In this document: positions 47,200 through 57,779 of the stretch, piece by piece
Position numbering within the stretch: the stretch's first letter is position 1
Layout of the letters: each line of letters begins with the position of its first letter
NCBI GenBank assembly: GCA_012934845.2
Contig: WNNJ02000144.1
Span: forward strand, 1 to 64,000
From: Pomphorhynchus laevis
Taxonomy: Eukaryota; Acanthocephala; Palaeacanthocephala; Echinorhynchida; Pomphorhynchidae
Length of the DNA: 64,000 bases
Reading direction: 5' to 3'
Program-made: the position numbers and the translations under genes
Notes under the pieces: generated by a model
Told to the model about the DNA's origin: nothing
Database searches by the model: none
Seen by the model: the letters and a program-made list of their open reading frames with translations, nothing else

Positions 47200-49707
47200 G
47201 GTGAGTAAGCCCGAGCCTTTTTCACTGATTATTCTTCAGTGGAATTCGGGAGGTGCTTCTGCCCTTAGACTTTTAACTGGTTGAGACGCAGATGTCATAG
47301 TCCTTCAGGAGACGTGGTCTATCTGTCTCCCCCAGGCATTACTCGATTTATCCCTAAGCACATATATTCCAACTTTACTCCGTAGATAACTCCGCCTCAC
47401 TCATCTTCTTCTGAGGGACTCTTGACCTTAGTTAAGTGCTCTTTAAGATCTTCACTCTTGCTAAACTACTCTCGTCCAGCCCTGTCTTGTCTACTAGTGT
47501 CACTCGTTAAGAATGGTAAACGCCTCAATCTTGCCAACGTTTACATTCGTCTAGGGGAGATTCACAAGAACCGTGACCTCCTGGATGGGATTATTGACGG
47601 CGGCTATGAGATAGTACTAGGTGACTTCAACGACAGAACTGGTCGTTGGATTAATGCTGCATTCCGCAGAGCCAGGAATGGTTATCTTATTCATAAACCA
47701 CCGTTCACAACCTTTACTTGCATATCAACGAATTCACTTCTCGACTTACTATTGCTACACGAGAGCGGTTGTTTAAACCCCTCTGTACGGAGCAATCGCG
47801 TCAACATCTGTCCACCTCTCATGATGTAATTCGTTGGCGGATAGATGAGGATACGCTGCTTCCTAGGAGATTCCACTTTGATCCGATCAGAGTGGCTTTC
47901 TTCCATGCAGCCATCCAACGCTTTCCCCGAATTGGTAATGAGAGTTTAACCGAATTTAACTCCTATCTCTCTTCGCAAGCTACCGCGTTTCTTTCGACAA
48001 CCTATAAAGGTCGCACTTTCGGCCCCACTCCGACAAAACTCAAGGTCCTAGCTAAACTACTTAATCTCCCTTCTCTCTTCTTCTACCAAACAGACTCTCT
48101 CGAACGAATACTGGCGCACCAGATACTGGTTCCAGCTGAGTAGGGATAGGGCGAGTATCGCTCGTCTTAACCCTTCTCAGTCTTCCTTCTGGAAGATATT
48201 CAAGGAGAAGTTTGTTTGCTGGATGGATAGGGCTGTGGGGTGGATCGGTCGTATAGGCCTTGACAAAGTTTTGAAGGAGTCTCTAGCCCTACAAATTATG
48301 GAACCACTGAATCACCGCAACCAATCCCGCTCTGGGGACACTTCAGGAGTAGAGACTTATCTGTGCCAGATATTCTCAACGGCTGAGGGCCTCTACAGGG
48401 CACCTCCAAATCCGTTGCTCCACTCTCTTCTCGGGTATGTCAGCTTTTGACAACTGATCAAAGAAGGAAGGTGGCCGTCACAATGCTATTAGCCGCCCCA
48501 TCCGATGTGGCCGGCATCAATGTTAGTAAAAGAATTTTTTACCTAAGAAATATCCGGTCTCTTGTCCTAAATACCTGCGGCCCATTACGATTCAAAATTC
48601 CCTCGTTTCGATCTACGAAAAAGCGCTTGCGCGTAGAATCCGCGATCATCTAAGTAAGCGAAATCTAATCCCACCTGGTTTCCATGGGTTCGTTAAAGGT
48701 CGCTTGGTCCATTCAGCAGTAGATGAGGTGCAACGGTTCTGTCGAGAGAATAGCCATCAACTCGTTGTGGCTGTTTTCCTTGATTTTTCCGCTTCATTTG
48801 ACCGCATTTCCATACCTTTTGTTATCTCTTCTCTCAGGTCCCTCGAGTTGCCTGCGAGAATTGTTAACAGGGTGGATATACTGCTGTACACCAAGCGATT
48901 TTACTATGATGATGACCCTGATGCGCGTCAGTTCTACCCTATTACGGGTGTGCCTCAAGGTTCCCCTCTCTCCTATCTTATATCTTGCTGCCTCCATCAA
49001 TCTGTTCAAAATATTCAAACGTGATCAACGTCTAGTGGTGTACGCTGATGACACCACATTCCTGTTCTCTGGACGCAGGTGTAAGGACGTAGTCTCTGAC
49101 ATCAGCCGATTCTTTTTAAGATTAAATGACCAGTTGCCCAGGTCCAATCTTGTTTTAAACTCCGCCAAATCGCAGGTGGTTGTCTTTCATGGCTCCCCTG
49201 CGACGAATCAAAAACTTAAGAGATTAGCACTCTCTGAGCTCTCCTCTATATTTGCCTTAGAACCACTTCATACCTTCACAAGTCGAGTAAAATACCTGGG
49301 GTTTACCGTTTTGGTGAACTAGTCCGCGAAAGCCGATCTGGATAGACTCAAACGTATCCTGAAGAGAGCTAGTTGGGCTCTGAAACAGCCCAGCATCTGT
49401 CGTTTAATGGGAAAACCCAGGTGCGCCTTTGGGGCACCTGGGCTATCTCGGGATTAGTCTTATTCGACATAGGACGTCCCCCAAAGCAAAGACGAAGGTT
49501 TCTGAAGCTCTTTGTCTCGCGTTTACCCAGCATTGTCTGCACCGATTAGACTCTTCGGGAGGGGGTGAAAGACCCCGGATGGTTCAATCGGAAAGCGGCG
49601 TGTTGGTTTGGTTGGGGGGCTCAGATCCCCATGGATTTAAGGCCTACACAATGAGAAGAAGTGATTATGAAGAATATGAAGAATATGCAGTCTCGTTGTT
49701 GACTTAA
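47200..49707 (+). pseudogene. LINE ORF2, R1/Jockey-like endonuclease and reverse transcriptase
   Basis: The endonuclease starts ILQWNSGG and DVIVLQETW (47225-47317), then LNLANVYI and EIVLGDFNDRTGRW (47530-47650). A linker with HDVIRWRIDEDTLLPRRFHF follows. Reverse transcriptase: IPPGFHGFVKGRLVHSA, motif A VFLDFSASFDRISIPF (near 48775), motif B GVPQGSPLSPILYL (near 48947, crossing a frameshift) and motif C VVYADDTTFLFSG (near 49038), then KSQVVVFHG and VKYLGFTVLVN. The catalytic aspartates remain although the frame is broken many times. The tail after about 49320 is poorly preserved. The minus-strand frames here are shadows. Confidence 0.85.
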
Positions 49708-49989
49708 CTTTTTAACTTATTTACTTATTTATCCCTGTTATGTGTAGCATGTTATCTTTTATTAAGAAAATCTTTATTATTATTGAAATGATACTACGCT
49801 ATCGGCTGCATAATAAATACCGAAACTATGACAATTTTGATATCCTTCTCAATTTAATAATTTACAATCATTAAATATTTAAACTATTATTACAGGTCAT
49901 AGCCATAAAGTCTGTTTTGACCACTCAAAATAAATAAATCAATACAATAAAAAATCATTCATTATATTATATATCAGGGCCGTGGGTAC

Positions 49990-50184
49990 TGCATTAATCA
50001 CTCGTTCTCATTATGAATCCAGCTCTTTATATTGGATTTAAATTCATTGATTGTCTGCACCGCAACGACATCAGCTGGAAGACGATTCTAAGCATTCACC
50101 GCTCGATGGGACAGTCGGAAATTACGAGGGTATTTTCCGTGTTCATGTACTACCAATACTTTTAAGTTCCCTCTACGTCCATCC
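49990..50184 (-). mobile_element. CR1-like LINE tail fragment
   Basis: Minus strand: DGRRGNLKVL, KYPRNFRLSHRAVNA, a TAG where relatives have Trp of WNxLP, then NRLPADVVAVQTINEFKSN. This is the C-terminal signature of CR1-like ORF2. Short, with a stop, and cut off at 50184 where an oppositely oriented LINE begins. Confidence 0.7.
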
Positions 50185-50185
50185 C

Positions 50186-50760
50186 GTTCATTGAGTTCAA
50201 CTCTATTTCTCCTCCGTATTCGTCGTTTTGATCATATATCCCACCATCTTGTTTCTCTCGATTTGCCTACTATTTATTGTCGTGTTCAAATTCGTCTTCT
50301 TATCATTGCTTTTCGCCTTGTAACTTTTCGTACTCCTTCATTTCTCAACGTTTCTTTTCTAGACAATTCTGATCCTGTTTATTGTTCTTTGCGTTCATAT
50401 AATTCCCTTATTTTACATGTCCCAAACTACTCAACCTCCTTTGGCTTCCGCTCCTTGGTTGTGGCTGCTCCTCTCTCGTTTAATCATCTACCCATTCACA
50501 TACGCCTAGCAACCTCAATGCCGTGTTTCAAACGCCAAATCCTATCTCATTTAAACAATTAAGAAATTTATCTATGACTATTGCTGCAATATATTGCCAA
50601 AGCTTTCGCCGCGTTACAGCTTCGTCAGTGGCCGTAACGCTTAACTCTTTAACTCTTAGATTTTTTCTTAAACTTTTGCTGTGCTTTTTAGTTAGTAGAC
50701 TTGTAAGCGTGCAGTTGGCACGCATTTGCCACTTTAAATACATTATTATTGTTGTAATGA
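50186..50760 (+). mobile_element. LINE tail fragment with complete 3' end, serine-rich family
   Basis: An open frame from about 50191 to 50562: LLRIRRFDHISHHLVSLDLP, LLIIAFRLVTFRTPSFLNV, GFRSLVVAAPLSFNHLPIHI and a stop. The 3' UTR holds GCGTGC-AGTTG-GCACGC (50707-50723), ATTTGCCAC and an ATT-rich end. 5'-truncated just inside the conserved RRFDH block. It is closest to the minus-strand copy at 54340-55135. Confidence 0.85.
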
Positions 50761-51585
50761 TTGACTAGAAACTCGTGGGCATATGTGAAAACTAATAAAG
50801 CCAACAACAAGAATTCCTTACAACATTGATTTGCATCGTAGTATATCTAGCGATGCTATTAAGAAAGCTATCGAAGTCGAGAGAAGTAATTTGCGACTTT
50901 TTGATTGAATTATTTATTTGTTGATATTTTTTTCATGTTTTGTAAGCGACACTACTTTGTAGGTCATTTGCTGCTGTTGATTATAATAATACATTGATTC
51001 GAAATTTCGGGATCATACATGCATAGATGACATCGCAGACCGTGTTGCAGGAAAATAAATATAAATTTTGATTTTAACCTCATTCCGGCATGGAATAGCT
51101 TACCGACTGCAGTAATGAAACAGTCAAACACGTTTTACCAGAATTGCTTTTCTTATAATCTGTAAAGGTGCGTTTTTAGTCACTCTCGCTTACATATTAT
51201 TATAGATACATCAACCGGGTAAGCACATTGCTTGTGAAGTCGGAAACAAAAATTAACAAAGAGAAAAAAAGAAAAAGCAAAAAGGAAAAATGTGTCCTGA
51301 GTCGTTTTTTTATGTTTTATAGTTGTTGCGCAGACGACATGCAGGCAAGCTGTTACACGTTTTCGTGGATTATGCCACAGATCATAGTGCAACTCGTCTT
51401 TGGATGTATTCTACGTTTCAAGGAAAGATGATGACCTCGAACAGATTAATTCCTTAGATTAAAGATATGTCGACAAGGTTACTTTGGATCAGACAGAGAC
51501 CGCCAAATAAGCACTAAATCAGCTTCTCTTAGCGAATATTCTAAAAAATTAGACACTAAAATTCTGAGTCTATCATGATATATAA
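50761..51585. other. Mostly unassigned; possible LINE tail scrap at 51073-51165
   Basis: A plus-strand frame at about 51073-51165 reads FNLIPAWNSLPTAVMKQSNT then FYQNCFSYNL and a stop, resembling the WNSLP tail of LINE ORF2. Otherwise nothing recognised. The overlapping frames at 51180-51431 on both strands look like chance. Confidence 0.4.
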
Positions 51586-51732
51586 CAGGGCTTCTTAAAC
51601 TTTTTTATATAGCGACCCCCTTCAAGCTTAGGAAATTTTAAACGACCCCCTCCTCCATATAATGAAATATATATTAACCGTAGATGTAGATGTAATATCG
51701 CACTATTTTATCGCACAGTTTAAGAAGCCCTG
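51586..51732. mobile_element. 147-bp hAT-type MITE with 8-bp target site duplication
   Basis: Ends CAGGGCTTCTTAAACT (51586-51601) and AGTTTAAGAAGCCCTG (51717-51732) are perfect 16-bp inverted repeats beginning CAGGG, typical of hAT elements. ATATATAA stands immediately before (51578-51585) and after (51733-51740), an exact 8-bp duplication as hAT transposases make. The interior carries GCGACCCCCTTCA and ACGACCCCCTCC, as in many hAT MITEs. No coding sequence. The exact duplication indicates a fairly young insertion. Confidence 0.96.
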
Positions 51733-51740
51733 ATATATAA

Positions 51741-52303
51741 CATTCCGTAACGAGTGTACAAGATGAGTGGCTTTCCTCAGATCTGGCTCATATAGGTCCA
51801 ATTCACCTCTCAGTTGGGGGAATGTCACTGAAGAGGCGTACAGTATGTGATTGTGTATACTGAAAATAAGGAAGAATTATTTAGCGTCAAGAATACTGGG
51901 GATCTACGCAGCATACCTAGTAGGCGAAGACACTTGCTTGAAGTGTAACTAACGTGATCACGTGATTTGAGATATACAGGTGAAAATGAGTATTTTATAT
52001 AGAATTGACTATTTTAAATATGATTATCAAATGTAAGGCATCCACTATCTGTAAACAAATAGTAAATGAACATGTCGTAATATATATGAATTAGAAATTT
52101 AAAAATTATATTCAAATCTGCAGATAATAGGATGTTAAAACTGGCTGAAGCATTATTGATAATATTACATAAGGAAATCATCAACGTCAAACTAATAAGA
52201 TATCAAATTTATAGATTGTGCAATTAATAAATTATCATTTTTATTACAGGGTATTAAAAAATTGACATAAAAATTGTCTTGTTGAATTCAAAGAATATAT
52301 ACA
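51741..52303. other. AT-rich stretch, nothing recognised
   Basis: No gene or repeat recognised between the hAT MITE and the 13-bp minisatellite. Confidence 0.4.
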
Positions 52304-52401
52304 TTCCAGATGTCAGTTCCAGATTTCAGTTCCAGATTTCAGTTCCAGATTTCAGTTCCAGATTTCAGTTCCAGATTTCAGTTCCAGATTTCAGTTCCAG
52401 A
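52304..52401 (+). repeat. 13-bp minisatellite TTCCAGATTTCAG, 7.5 copies
   Basis: Tandem units of TTCCAGATTTCAG starting at 52304, the first with a G (TTCCAGATGTCAG), ending in a half unit TTCCAGA at 52401. It is the same unit, preceded by the same TACA, as in the leader of the LINE at 57406. Here it lies downstream of a minus-strand ORF1 and in the opposite orientation to it, so it probably marks a relict 5' end of another LINE copy. The unit has no stop in any plus frame, so it produces a spurious 62-codon ORF. Confidence 0.95.
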
Positions 52402-52429
52402 GCATTATTAAGCAATAATATTTCCTCAA

Positions 52430-53422
52430 CCGAGAGATCTCTAAAAAATTTGTCGTCTTACCTTTAAAGCGATAGCCTCTAGCTAAAACTGCTCTTGTAT
52501 TATCTGCAGAATCAAATACTACTTTAAGTAATCGTGGTTTATGTTGTACTTTTTTACCAAGACGAAATAAGCATTTGACATTAAGACTAAGCACAATATC
52601 ATCTTCACCCTGAACAAATATATCCGAAAAGACCTTACAAATAGAAAATCATCCACATGGGTCTGCACGTTGTCTGCAGAAGATTTATTGATGTTAGCAA
52701 AAATTACCCAATTACTTCTGTTTCTAGCACGATTCCGAGTATTGATAATTTCAACACATGTCTTATCTGTCATATCCTTGGATTTCATTTCATTTTCATT
52801 TCCGACTGCCACATCATTGCGCACTCTAGCATCGTCTCTTATCTGCGTTCGACTTAAAGGCTGCTTCGATACATTTTTATGTCGAACAGGAGTAGAAATC
52901 AATATATTGTTGTTAGGACTGTGTTTCGCGAATATTCCAGATAAAAGTGAAGGCAATTTATTAGTAATACTCCCGAGTATCTTTATACTTGTTGTTTGCC
53001 ATCACAGTGGCTGTCATTTATATTACTTCTTCGTTTATACACTGTCCGTGAATGTCTATGCCCTCGTGTCCAATTGCGAGTCGAGCTTGAAGCATCTATT
53101 ACGTCTGGTTCCTTTTTTGAATTACAGTGTAACGACACCGGCGTAGTGATTTTGCTATGGCATATGCTAAATTATTGTCAATAATTTGTTCTTGACACCT
53201 ACATGTCTTTAAGTTAAAATGAGCATTGTCCTTTGCTGATATCAATGAGCTACAAAATACGATTGACACAGTACAAAAACCACATATGAATTTTCTTCTA
53301 CTCAATGGATCAGCATCTTTATGTGGAACAGGTACTGTAGTCCAGACATTGCAGCCATCACCATCACATCCTATTTGTCTTAATATAAATTCAGAAATGT
53401 CATTTCCCTTATGTCTGCCCAT
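52430..53422 (-). pseudogene. LINE ORF1, zinc-finger CR1-like family, minus strand
   Basis: Starts at ATG 53422 (MGRHKGNDISEFILRQIGC). The zinc finger reads GCDGDGCNVWTTV, then RRKFICGFC, as in the other ORF1 copies. The middle holds charged linker sequence. The C-terminal domain is recognisable down to about 52430: NWVIFANINKSSADNVQTHV in one frame, LFRLGKKVQHKPRLLKVVFD and RGYRFKG in another. Several frameshifts. No ORF2 follows on the minus strand; the 13-bp minisatellite is reached instead. Confidence 0.8.
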
Positions 53423-53477
53423 AATTGTAATCAGTTAATATTACCGTATATTATATTGTAAGTATTTTTATTATAAC

Positions 53478-54213
53478 CTCCCATTGTATCTTTTGCCTCA
53501 TCGATCATCCCTGTAGTCCACAATCTCACTTTCTTAGGCTTCCATTTCGATGATCACCTTTCCCTTAAACCCTTCGTCCGTGACAAGGTCCGCTCGTCTA
53601 ACTTAATTCTTCGTGACATCCGCCGTATCCGCCCCCTTATCGACTTCCGTTCTTGTATGTCTCTTCTTTCATCGCTTCTTTTCCCTAAAATCGATTACTG
53701 CCTTAGCCTTTTCGCCAATTCTCCAAAATCCATCATCCTACCCCTACAACGAATAATCAACACCGCCGTTCGAGTGCTCTTTCGCCTCCGTCGCTTCGAC
53801 CACACATCCACATATTTTGCCCAACTCTCTTGGCCCACCATCCACATCCGCATCAAACTCCGCCTTCTTCTCATTACTTTTCGTCTCATCGCTGTCGGCT
53901 CCCCATCGTTCATCAACCTTCCTTTCTTAGACGATACTCGCCCCACCTCGCTATCGCTTCGTTCCTGTCATACCCTCTTACTCCACGTTCCTAATTACTC
54001 CAACAACTACGGTCTCCGATCCTTCCTCGTCGCCGCCTCACTCGCCTGGAATCAACTCCCTCTCGACGTCCGCCGCGCTCCCTCTTTTATCACATTCAAA
54101 CACCTCCTCCGTTCACACCTTCTCGACGCCTGATTCACAGTTTTGTTTTTGTTGTGGTCATGTAAGCGTGCGCTGGCACGCATTTGCCACATTAAAATAA
54201 ATCTTTTTTTTTT
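53478..54213 (+). mobile_element. 5'-truncated LINE with open tail frame and complete 3' end
   Basis: A frame open from about 53479 to 54133: VSFASSIIPVVHNLTFLGFH, DYCLSLFANSPKSIILPLQR, RRFDHTSTYFAQLSWP, GLRSFLVAASLAWNQLPLDV and a stop. This is the part of ORF2 after the YADD motif. The 3' UTR has a perfect hairpin GCGTGC-GCTG-GCACGC (54166-54181), ATTTGCCAC, TTAAAATAAATC and a T run. It is nearly identical in places to the 3' part of the copy at 33279-37282 but without its breaks, so this is the younger relative. The minus frames here are shadows. Confidence 0.92.
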
Positions 54214-54339
54214 TTAACCACGAATATTCAGTTAGAGGAATAATTGTATGATCACTCCATAATATTATAGAATTATAATATCTAGAATTAGATTGATATC
54301 GATCTGGATTGATTGTAAGTAGTTAGTTATATTATATAT

Positions 54340-55135
54340 TAATAATTTATTTAACGTGACAAATGCGTACCAACTGCATGTTTACAAGTCCACTAACAAA
54401 AAAGAACACATCAAAAGTCATAGATTAATTAGTTAATTGTTGAAATGTAATCGGATTTGGGGTTTAAAACACGGCATTGAGGTTGATTGGCGTATATGAA
54501 TAGGTAGATGATTCCACGAGAGAAGATCAGCCACAACCAATGAGCGGAAGACAAAAGAGGTAGAGTAGTTTGGGACATAAAAAGAAGGGAATTACTGAAC
54601 GCAAGGAACAGTAAACGGGACGAGAATTGTCGATAAAATTAAGGTTGAGAAATGAAAGGATATGAGAAGTTATAAGGCGAAAAGCAATGATAAGAAGACG
54701 GATTTGAACACGACAATAAATAGTAGACAAATCGAGAGAAACAAGATTGTGAGATGTATGATCAAAACGACGAAGACGGATTAGAACTCGGACGGATGCA
54801 TTGATGATGCGATGTAAAGGAAGAAGAGTGGATTTAGGTGAGTTGGAAAATAGACTAAGACAGTAATCAAGTCTTGAGAAAATGAGAGAAGATATGAGAG
54901 TCATACATGAAGGGAAATCGATCAATCTACTAATTTGACGGAGGGTGCGGAGAATCAAGGTAGATGAGCGTCCTTTATCTCTAACAAAAGGTTTAAGTGA
55001 AAGTCTGCTGTCGAAATGGAAGCCTAGGAAAACGAGATTGTCAAAGATATGAAGAATTGTAGAATTTAATGATACGGAGAGAGATACTACGCCGAAGCGT
55101 CGAGGAAGGATCCACATTAAGAAAATTGTCTTGGT
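54340..55135 (-). mobile_element. 5'-truncated LINE, serine-rich family, minus strand
   Basis: Minus frame 55117-54527: MWILPRRFGVV, DNLVFLGFHFDSRLSLKPFV, DYCLSLFSNSPKSTLLPLHR, RRFDHTSHNLVSLDL, then after a frameshift SWNHLPIHI and the stop. The 3' end at about 54357-54395 (minus) is GTAAACATGC-AGTTG-GTACGCATTTGTCAC then TTAAATAAAT, the family hairpin with imperfect pairing. It is tail-to-tail with the preceding plus-strand LINE, 130 bp apart. At 55120-55150 ATTGTCTTGGTTA is duplicated at the truncation edge. Confidence 0.9.
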
Positions 55136-55149
55136 TAAAACATTGTCTT

Positions 55150-56535
55150 GGTTATTATAATTCTTACATAACTACTTACAATCATTTTTGGATCTTGTGC
55201 ATCGTGTTACAACGATTTCAACGATTAATACAATTTCAACAATTGCAATAATTTCGATTGTTTAAATACACGACCAATATGGGCTAAAAGAAGCGTGTGC
55301 AGTCATCAGTCAAAGTCTTGAACTACGAATCAAATCAAGAACAGTGTTCAAACCAGGATGTGATATTTGGACATCAGTAACCGGTACAACTAATCAACTT
55401 ATCGATTTCAAGATGAAAACATTCCTATGGGGCTACTGTGCGTCAGCTGAACTGGACTCACTACGTGCCTTGATTCAAAAAACTCTAAACAGCCAAGCCT
55501 GTACACAATTTTTTTCATAATTTTTCGTCAATACAACATAATAATGACGGTCATGATACTAGGCAGCAATCAACTCTATGCATTGATGACAATGGTATTT
55601 TATTGTCTAACATTATTGAGTCGTCGTCGGTAATTAATCATTGTAAATTGAATGATATGGGAAATTGTGAAGAAGATAAAACCGACGAGGGAAATTGTGT
55701 AGAAGAAATTCTACATAGGACACCTAAAGATAACCAGCTTTTACAATTTCCAGTGGATGTTTCAGCATCAGTTGTCAAGTCGGTATCGATAGGACTCGAA
55801 CCAGAGTCCAATGCTCAAAGTGGAAATGAAATCATATCTAGGTCATCCATAGAGGAGAGCAACGAGCGAAATTGTACAGATGATAGTAGTAATAATCGAT
55901 ACACCTCCCTAGACAAACCCGTTAAAGTGAACTATCGTAATACAAATGTCCATTTAGATTGGTCCTGAAAGCGACAGTTGATTCCACGAGATAGAACTAT
56001 AATAATGACCGATATTGCTGAGTCGTCAGCAATAAACAATCAACATAGCTTAAATGATGGCCTCGATAAAGTTAGGTCCATATTGGGACGTGTGTTATCT
56101 GATTGTGATTCTCAATTTATAACATCCTTGAAAGTAGTTTCCCTCTTTCGCATAGGTAAATCTGATGATACAATTGCGAAACCTCGCTTATTAAAAATAG
56201 TATTCAGTGACAAAGAGTACTTTAGTGTTTTGTTAAGAAAATCTTATAGACTTAGTGGTACTGGCATTCGATTACTTAGAGACTTAGACCCGTCATATAG
56301 AGAAAAGTTAAAGCTGGCTAAGATTGAGCTACAAAAAATACTCAAAATTGGGGAGCGAAATCTTAGGATTCAAAATTTTTAAGTAGTGCGACGCCGCCCT
56401 TGTGTGTTTTGGACAATGTTACCCTCACACGACAAAATTTCACATGCATTCGACCTCTCGAGCTGCGTCGTACCTATCAAAGAAATAACGAAAGTCCATA
56501 TGTAACCAAAATAACAGATATTTATTGTGAAAAAT
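55150..56535 (+). pseudogene. Degenerate LINE 5' end with ORF1, related to the LINE at 57406
   Basis: The leader has imperfect CAACGATTT/CAACAATT repeats (55205-55250), then an ORF1 whose zinc finger reads CSNPGCDIWTSVTGT and F-L-W-G-Y-C (about 55340-55445, one Cys replaced by Trp). A charged linker is open at 55603-55968. The C-terminal domain is open at 55978-56382: SLNDGLDKVRSILGRVL, LKVVSLFRIGK, KPRLLKIVFSD, KSYRLSGTGIRLLRDLDP, RNLRIQNF and a stop, about half identical to the ORF1 at 57780. The frame is broken between the three parts. ORF2 is absent because a minus-strand LINE abuts at about 56540. Confidence 0.8.
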
Positions 56536-56544
56536 TTATAAATG

Positions 56545-56857
56545 GTTATTATTAATGTTTCAACAGCACATAAAAGCATGGCTTAATTGGCTGGTTCACT
56601 GCAGAAAATTAATAAAATATAATAAAAGTATCACAAATACGAAAAAGCAGCTTTCCCCATGGCATCATCCATCCGTAATTTCTTTTTGAATTCGTTAATA
56701 TTGCTACTGCACACTGTTGACTCTCCAAGCATATTCCACTGAGATACAACTCGCCGATCAAATTGGACAGCTGGTGATTTTCTTATCCTTTCACGTCGCA
56801 GGGTTAAACCATGGCCTCGGAGGATATTGGATGAGCGCAAATGAAGACAATTATTAT
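56545..56857 (-). mobile_element. LINE C: 3' end fragment, outermost of the nested set
   Basis: Minus frame from about 56846 to 56631: LRSSNILRGHGLTLRRERIR, AVQFDRRVVSQWNMLGES and NINEFKKKLRMDD, the tail of CR1-like ORF2 (compare RALRGHNFTLAHRRVI and VGKWNRLSEEIV). The 3' UTR runs to about 56545 and ends ACATTAATAATAACC. Upstream on the minus strand it is cut exactly where the (AAT)n tail of LINE B stands (about 56857), so LINE B appears to have inserted into it. Confidence 0.8.
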
Positions 56858-57405
56858 TATTATTAATTGACAACAAATTGAGCCGAGGCTCTTTACAAGT
56901 TGCTTCACAAAATAAAAAGAATAAAAAGAATAAGAGTCGTTTTGTCCCTCCCTCATCAGATAAACTACTGAAAATCCCACCGTTGTCTTGAGAAGGAAGG
57001 GTCATCATCCAGTAGGGCGCAAAAACTTGAAGCAGTAGACGACAAAACGGTCGCACTCTGAAGCGAATTCCAAGATCGTACGACTCGTTTGGCAAAGCAG
57101 GAAACTGCATGCATGTACCTTTGTGTTTTCAGCATCAGGGGGTGTCCGCGAAGAGAAGGTTGACCTCTCAGTTGCAGTAGATGTGACAGTGGATGATCTT
57201 TAGTATGCAGAATTTTCCAAACAAGAGAGATCTCGCTTGTCACGGATATATCGCAGACAAGGCATATTTAATATCTGGAGGCGTTTCGCGTAGCCATAGA
57301 TATGCAGCCCTGAAACTAATTTAGTTGTTGATCTAAACACTTTCTCCAATGCACGACGCTCATAAGTAGTTTCGGGATAACATGCTGGCGATGCGTATAA
57401 GATAT
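56857..57405 (-). mobile_element. LINE B, 3' part (split by LINE A)
   Basis: Minus strand: ILYASPACYPETTYERRALE, RSTTKLVSGLHIYGYAKRL and LRYIRDKRDLS, then after a frameshift LVWKILHTKDHPLSHLLQLR, RGHPLMLKTQ and VVRSWNSLQSATV. The 3' UTR has a perfect hairpin GAGCC-TC-GGCTC (56880-56891), ATTTGTTGTC and (AAT)n. The opening residues ILYAS continue precisely from NAFFLSH in the other half at 61957, so the two are one element split by the 4.55-kb insertion. Confidence 0.92.
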
Positions 57406-57453
57406 TAAAAAAATTTAGGACCTTAAAAAAATTTTGGTTCTTATAAACATACA

Positions 57454-57603
57454 TTCCAGATTTCAGTTCCAGATTTCAGTTCCAGATTTCAGTTCCAGAT
57501 TTCAGTTCCAGATTTCAGTTCCAGATTTCAGTTCCAGATTTCAGTTCCAGATTTCAGTTCCAGATTTCAGTTCCAGATTTCAGTTCCAGATTTCAGTTCC
57601 AGA
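57454..57603 (+). repeat. 13-bp minisatellite TTCCAGATTTCAG, 11.5 copies, in the LINE A leader
   Basis: Eleven uniform units from 57454 and a half unit ending at 57603, 177 bp before the ORF1 start codon. Because 13 is not a multiple of 3, a stop in the unit would show in every frame; the plus strand has none, whereas the minus strand does (TGA in CTGAAATCTGGAA repeats). A role as internal promoter or transcription-factor array is a reasonable guess, as 5' tandem units act so in some LINEs such as mouse L1. Confidence 0.97.
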
Positions 57604-57779
57604 AAATCTTGTCCACCAAGATTGTAAAACAATCAAACTACAATCTTCGACGACAACCAACGACAACCTTCGACGACAACTAACGACAACCATCCGCTTG
57701 ACAATTATCGACAACCATCGACGACATCCGAAGTTAAACCATCACTGAAGTTAAACTGATAATATCAAATTGGATATAT

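Larger units (their letters stand above)
45880..49720 (+). mobile_element. R1/Jockey-like LINE with CCHC ORF1, decayed
   Basis: About 3.8 kb with a gag-like ORF1 followed by endonuclease and reverse transcriptase, all on the plus strand, of a clade distinct from the zinc-finger CR1-like LINEs. The 3' limit is set loosely where coding similarity ends. GC content is markedly higher than the flanks. Many frameshifts and stops. Confidence 0.85.

Noticed and set aside
52279-52467. Repetitive SRFQFQISVPDFS protein, also at 57434-57748
   Set aside because: It is a translation of the 13-bp minisatellite, which has no stops in any plus frame; no start context or flanking coding sequence.
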